64,000 nt of DNA from Halobacillus hunanensis. Its GTDB lineage: Bacteria > Bacillota > Bacilli > Bacillales > Halobacillaceae. Position numbers and translations under genes: made by a program. Each line of letters starts with the position of its first letter. Positions within the stretch are counted from its first letter, which is position 1. The stretch lies in the NCBI RefSeq assembly GCF_900166655.1, contig NZ_FVZB01000005.1:246001-310000 (forward strand), written 5' to 3'. Below, piece by piece: positions 60,389 through 64,000 of the stretch. Under the pieces are notes generated by a model. That model was not told where the DNA came from, ran no database searches, and was given only the letters and a program-made list of their open reading frames with translations.

Positions 60389-60984
60389 TGACCATAAGTG
60401 ACAACCAGGTAGCTGTTTCTGTCTATCAAAAGGCAAAAAAAGGGAACTACTATTGTGGGGATAGCTATTTTCATAAGGAAACGGATGATGCATTTATATG
60501 TGCATTGGCAGATGGCTTAGGAAGTGGAGAATTAGCCAAAGATTCATCTCAGGCTGTTATGGAAGTAATTGAAGAGTTTCCTAATCAGGAGATCGAATAT
60601 ATTATTAAGAAATGTAATGAGGTCTTACTTGGAAAACGAGGTGTCGTGTTAGGCATACTCCGTATTGACCTTAAACAACAAACCTATTCCTATTCATCAA
60701 TAGGCAACATAGGGGTTATCACGCTCGCGAAAGATGGGAAGCGAAACAGGAATATTCCGTTATCCGGATATTTAGCAGGCTATCCTAAGAGACTTAAGGT
60801 AACACGTGGTCAGGTTGAGTCTGGAATGATCTTTCTGTTATTTTCCGACGGGGTGACTGATCGGCGTCTATCAGTTAAGAATACGAACACTCATGATATC
60901 CATTTCATCATTGAACAATATAAGGAGCTCTATGGTCAATTTCGTGATGATGATACAACGCTAATTGCAATGGAGTATAAATAA
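60388..60984 (+). CDS. rsbX: Feedback phosphatase RsbX
   Basis: 198-residue PP2C-type phosphatase that dephosphorylates RsbR and RsbS, resetting the stressosome. Motifs are ADGLGSGELAKDSSQ, GNIGVITL and LLFSDGVTDRR. Its ATG overlaps the sigB stop by one base (TAATG), and a strong terminator follows, closing the operon. Confidence 0.94.
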   Translation: MTISDNQVAVSVYQKAKKGNYYCGDSYFHKETDDAFICALADGLGSGELAKDSSQAVMEVIEEFPNQEIEYIIKKCNEVLLGKRGVVLGILRIDLKQQTYSYSSIGNIGVITLAKDGKRNRNIPLSGYLAGYPKRLKVTRGQVESGMIFLLFSDGVTDRRLSVKNTNTHDIHFIIEQYKELYGQFRDDDTTLIAMEYK

Positions 60985-61018
60985 AGGGCCTTGTTCTGAT
61001 CCAGGAATGAGGCCCTTT
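60983..61018 (+). terminator. Terminator of the sigB operon
   Basis: Perfect 9-bp stem AAAGGGCCT / AGGCCCTTT with an 18-nt loop. Confidence 0.8.
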
Positions 61019-61089
61019 CATGTGTAGAGGAAATCAACGATTTAATTTGATACAATACAATCAAGAAGGTATTTGAAGGAGGCTTATTT

Positions 61090-63258
61090 TTGACTGATTT
61101 AATGGAAAAAACAGATATAGTAAGCATTGTAGCCAAGCAAACAGGTTTGGCTGCGAAACCCATTAACCAAGTTATTGAGTTATTAAATGAAGGGAATACA
61201 GTGCCATTTATCGCTCGTTATCGAAAAGAGCTAACTGGCGGTCTCGATGAAGTGCAAATTAAAGCCATCGAAGATCAATGGGCTTATGTTCAGAACTTAA
61301 CACAGAGGAAAGAGGAAGTTATTCGACTCATCGATGAGCAAGGAAAACTGACCGATGAGTTAAGAAATGAAATAGAAAAAGCGGTACAGTTACAAAAAGT
61401 AGAAGATCTATACCGCCCCTATAAACAGAAAAGAAGAACACGGGCTACTGTTGCGAAGGAAAAAGGGTTAGAACCGCTTGCCCTGCTTGTATGGGAGCAA
61501 AATGACTTCGATTATGAGAAGGAAGCCGAAAGTTATTTCTCTGAAGAGCATGAGTTACATACCTTAGAAGAAGTTACACTCGGGGTCAACGATATTTTGG
61601 CCGAGTGGATTTCAGATGACCCTGAGTTTAGAGAACGAATTCGTAAACAAACCCACCAAAGCGGCACAATCGAATCATCAGATAAAAATGCAGAAAAAGA
61701 TGAAAAGTCTATCTTTGAAATGTATTATGAATACCAGGAACCTGTGCGGTCAATCGTTTCCCACCGTGTTCTAGCTCTAAACCGTGGCGAAAAAGAGGAC
61801 GTTATAAAAGTCTCGATTCACCCTCCAGAAGAAGCTATTATTGATTTGTTAAAACGGAATATTGTGAAGTCATCCACTTCCCAAAAATTACGCGGTATCG
61901 TAGAAGAGGCTATTCTGGATAGTTATAAGCGATTGATACAGCCATCTGTTGAAAGAGAAATTCGCAACACTTTATCGGAAACTGCTGAAGAGCAAGCAAT
62001 TGAAGTGTTTTCCAGTAATTTAAGAAGCCTGTTACTACAGCCTCCCCTTAAAGGGAAGGTTGTCTTGGGGGTAGACCCGGCTTATCGAACAGGGTGTAAG
62101 CTTGCTGTAATTGATGAGACTGGGAAGAAACTTGAGGTAGCTGTAATATATCCCACACCTCCAAAGAGTGATGTGGAAGGTTCGGAGCGGAAAATACGCG
62201 CCATTTTTGACAAGTATTCGATCGAACTCATTGCGATTGGCAATGGTACAGCCTCAAGAGAAACCGAACAATTTATTGCAGACATGATCCAGAAGTATTC
62301 ACTACCCGCTTCCTATATGATTGTTAATGAAGCAGGAGCAAGTGTGTACTCTGCATCAAAACTTGCAAGAGAAGAATTCCCTGATTTACAGGTGGAAGAG
62401 AGAAGTGCGGTCTCCATAGCAAGAAGAGTCCAGGACCCGTTGGCCGAATTAGTTAAAATTGACCCTAAATCCATTGGAGTAGGCCAATACCAACATGATG
62501 TAAGCCAGAAGAAATTAAATCAATCCCTTACTTTTGTTGTTGAAACAGCTGTAAACCAGGTCGGGGTTAACGTCAATACGGCCTCTTCATCATTACTTCA
62601 ATATGTATCAGGTCTAAGCAAAAGTGTCGCAAACAATATTGTGAAGAGACGTGAAGAGATTGGAAAGTTTGCAACCAGGAAGGAATTAAAAGATATTCCG
62701 CGCCTAGGGGCCAAAACTTTTGAACAAAGTATAGGTTTCTTAAGAGTTCTTGAAGGCAAGGAACCATTAGATAAAACGTCTATTCACCCGGAAAGTTACC
62801 AAGCTGCTCAATCATTGCTTCAGCAAATTGAATGTACACCTGAGAATTTAGGTGATGAAGAAATAAGAGAGAAGCTAAATCGTGTAAATCTATCCACAAC
62901 AGCAGAGCAATTAGGAGTAGGCGAGCCTACGCTGAAGGATATAATCAAGTCATTGACTGAACCAGGACGAGACCCAAGGGATGACTTGCCGAAACCGTTG
63001 TTAAAGACAAATGTACTGTCGATGGAAGACCTTGAACAAGGGATGGAGCTTGAAGGCACAGTCCGTAATGTAGTGGACTTCGGAGTGTTTGTAGATATAG
63101 GAGTTAAGCAAGATGGGCTTGTTCATATATCTAAATTATCGAATAAATTTGTAAAACACCCTATGGACATCGTTTCCGTAGGTGATGTAGTTACGGTTTG
63201 GGTAGAAAACGTAGATATACAAAAACAGCGAATTGCACTTACTATGCTGAAAAAATAA
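61090..63258 (+). CDS. tex: Tex-family S1 RNA-binding transcription accessory protein
   Basis: 722-residue Tex protein. Order of domains: N-terminal helical region with LNEGNTVPFIARYRKELTG, a YqgF-like RNase H domain (~325-450, GVDPAYRTGCKLAVID), a helix-hairpin-helix block (~500-560) and a C-terminal S1 domain (~645-720, GTVRNVVDFGVFVDIGVKQD). It binds nucleic acids and influences transcription and translation; B. subtilis YdcI. TTG start with GAAGGAGGC upstream. It follows rsbX as in B. subtilis. Confidence 0.95.
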   Translation: MTDLMEKTDIVSIVAKQTGLAAKPINQVIELLNEGNTVPFIARYRKELTGGLDEVQIKAIEDQWAYVQNLTQRKEEVIRLIDEQGKLTDELRNEIEKAVQLQKVEDLYRPYKQKRRTRATVAKEKGLEPLALLVWEQNDFDYEKEAESYFSEEHELHTLEEVTLGVNDILAEWISDDPEFRERIRKQTHQSGTIESSDKNAEKDEKSIFEMYYEYQEPVRSIVSHRVLALNRGEKEDVIKVSIHPPEEAIIDLLKRNIVKSSTSQKLRGIVEEAILDSYKRLIQPSVEREIRNTLSETAEEQAIEVFSSNLRSLLLQPPLKGKVVLGVDPAYRTGCKLAVIDETGKKLEVAVIYPTPPKSDVEGSERKIRAIFDKYSIELIAIGNGTASRETEQFIADMIQKYSLPASYMIVNEAGASVYSASKLAREEFPDLQVEERSAVSIARRVQDPLAELVKIDPKSIGVGQYQHDVSQKKLNQSLTFVVETAVNQVGVNVNTASSSLLQYVSGLSKSVANNIVKRREEIGKFATRKELKDIPRLGAKTFEQSIGFLRVLEGKEPLDKTSIHPESYQAAQSLLQQIECTPENLGDEEIREKLNRVNLSTTAEQLGVGEPTLKDIIKSLTEPGRDPRDDLPKPLLKTNVLSMEDLEQGMELEGTVRNVVDFGVFVDIGVKQDGLVHISKLSNKFVKHPMDIVSVGDVVTVWVENVDIQKQRIALTMLKK

Positions 63259-63266
63259 CAAAGATA

Positions 63267-63300
63267 ACCTGGGAGATCTTATTCTTCCGGGTTTTTTATT
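63267..63300 (+). terminator. Terminator after tex
   Basis: Imperfect stem AACCTGGGA / TTCCGGGTT, then TTTTTAT; it overlaps the 3' end of cmpA on the other strand. Confidence 0.55.
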
Positions 63301-63406
63301 TGTATCGATGGCGATAAAAGTACCAGCACTGATTTAACATTTTGATTTGGTATTTATCTTTATTTAAAAAGGCATTGGACATTTGTTTACGCAGCCAGCG
63401 CGGCAA
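63296..63406 (-). CDS. cmpA: Spore cortex morphogenetic protein CmpA
   Basis: 36-residue protein ending NQCWYFYRHRYK and starting with PRWLRKQMSNAF. This closely resembles B. subtilis CmpA (37 residues), which with SpoIVA and ClpXP checks coat assembly before cortex synthesis. The start is a TTG at 63406 with AAAAGGAGGAG upstream; a 69-residue reading from 63505 has no ribosome site. It sits between tex and sprT as in B. subtilis. Its presence implies the host sporulates. Confidence 0.88.
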   Translation of the reverse strand: MPRWLRKQMSNAFLNKDKYQIKMLNQCWYFYRHRYK

Positions 63407-63484
63407 TCGAATCTCCTCCTTTTGTATTTGGAGACATTCCCATTTATAATAGACTATGCAACAAGGGCGAGGGGTGTTCCGTAA

Positions 63485-63934
63485 ATGTGGATTGAAAAAC
63501 AACAACTACAAGAGTGGACAAACAACATATCACTCGAGTTTTTTGGTAAACCATATGTAGATCATGTATCCTTTAACTCTCGATTAAGGACTACAGGCGG
63601 AAGATATATCCCTTCGGATAGAAAGATCGAGCTAAACCCTAAGTATTTAGAAGAGATGGATAACGAAGAGTTTGTCGGCATTATCAAACATGAACTATGT
63701 CATTATCATTTACATATTGAAGGAAAAGGATTCGCACACAAAGATCAAGATTTTAAGGATCTGTTAAAGAAAACAGGCTCCCCAAGGCATTGCCAGCCTT
63801 TACCTTCTGAACGAGAAAAGCAGAAACACGTTTATTTTTGTACGCGTTGTTCACACGAATACTTCCGAAGAAGAAGAATTAATACGGCCAAGTATCGTTG
63901 TGGGAAATGCAGAGGGCAATTAAAAAAGAAATAG
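63485..63934 (+). CDS. SprT-like zinc metalloprotease-family protein (YdcK)
   Basis: 149-residue SprT-family protein. The active-site HExxH reads HELCH (H69, E70, H73) in IIKHELCHYHLHIEGKG, with the third ligand likely nearby (HKDQDF). The C-terminus has a zinc ribbon (CTRC...CGKC). The eukaryotic relative SPRTN degrades DNA-protein crosslinks; bacterial members are little studied. ATG with AGGGGTGTTCCG upstream. Confidence 0.88.
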   Translation: MWIEKQQLQEWTNNISLEFFGKPYVDHVSFNSRLRTTGGRYIPSDRKIELNPKYLEEMDNEEFVGIIKHELCHYHLHIEGKGFAHKDQDFKDLLKKTGSPRHCQPLPSEREKQKHVYFCTRCSHEYFRRRRINTAKYRCGKCRGQLKKK

Positions 63935-63942
63935 AAAAAGCA

Positions 63943-63971
63943 TTGACGAATTTTGTAGTGCGTGTTAAATT
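63943..63971 (+). promoter_or_regulatory. Strong SigA-type promoter at the window end
   Basis: TTGACG (63943-63948), 17 bp, TAAATT (63966-63971). In B. subtilis the region after ydcK carries tRNA genes, so this may drive a stable-RNA cluster beyond the window. Confidence 0.55.
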
Positions 63972-64000
63972 AAATAAGCCTTATAAATAAGGCAGATCAG

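Overview
The window looks like the chromosome of a spore-forming member of the Bacillaceae, probably a moderately halophilic or marine type close to Halobacillus. This rests on three things: the order cshA-rhomboid-acpS-nnr-ydcC-alr-ndoAI-ndoA-rsbRSTUVW-sigB-rsbX-tex-cmpA-sprT at 47.9-63.9 kb is the Bacillus subtilis order; spore genes (cmpA, ydcC-like, yppG-like) are present; and the proteins are rather acidic. Species assignment is inference. No rRNA, tRNA, CRISPR array, prophage or transposase gene was seen.

Left part (1-12.6 kb): a truncated mtnE-type aminotransferase, a CoA-disulfide-reductase-like flavoprotein, a Zn-ribbon protein, a methyltransferase and an MtnU-type amidase. Next comes a LytS/LytT two-component system followed by a CstA-type transporter, with LytTR-like direct repeats and a perfect cre site between them. 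Then follow a lipid kinase, a lytic transglycosylase, an FMN reductase, a YkvA-like protein, Ohr and a HesB-like protein. Region 12.6-15.2 kb holds a NERD-domain gene between two 21-bp-period tandem repeat arrays, and a YdjM-like membrane protein.

Middle part (15.2-35.7 kb): a nucleotidyltransferase-like protein, a DUF2254 protein, a thioredoxin, and a SelD-N-terminus-like flavoprotein. A tightly overlapping five-gene minus-strand operon encodes a YnjB/YnjC/YnjD-type ABC importer plus a TVP38/TMEM64 protein. After it come a full-length Ada fusion overlapping a radical-SAM gene and a cyclopropane fatty acid synthase. Next is the most unusual gene of the window (28612-29655): an HTH domain fused to a degenerate F1-ATPase beta-subunit-like domain that has lost its P-loop lysine. 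Further on, a BMP-type binding lipoprotein is translationally coupled to a chemoreceptor.

Right part (35.7-64 kb): an orphan membrane-fusion/YIP1-like pair, a MarR-MATE efflux pair, a second lipid kinase, an MhqR-like MarR protein, and an ABC-F gene behind a short ORF and a terminator (candidate attenuator). Then come a YhfK-like and a glutaredoxin-like gene, both with SigB-type promoters, followed by the conserved cshA-to-sprT block with the complete stressosome/SigB operon. SigB-type promoters were recognised upstream of rsbV, the glutaredoxin-like gene, yhfK-like and ohr, so the window contains both the regulator and several likely targets.

Two dispersed repeat families occur. Family A has one copy with 14-bp perfect terminal inverted repeats at 3382-3630 and an eroded copy at about 49537-49822. 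Family B (4583-4705) also appears inside the second A copy, which suggests nesting.
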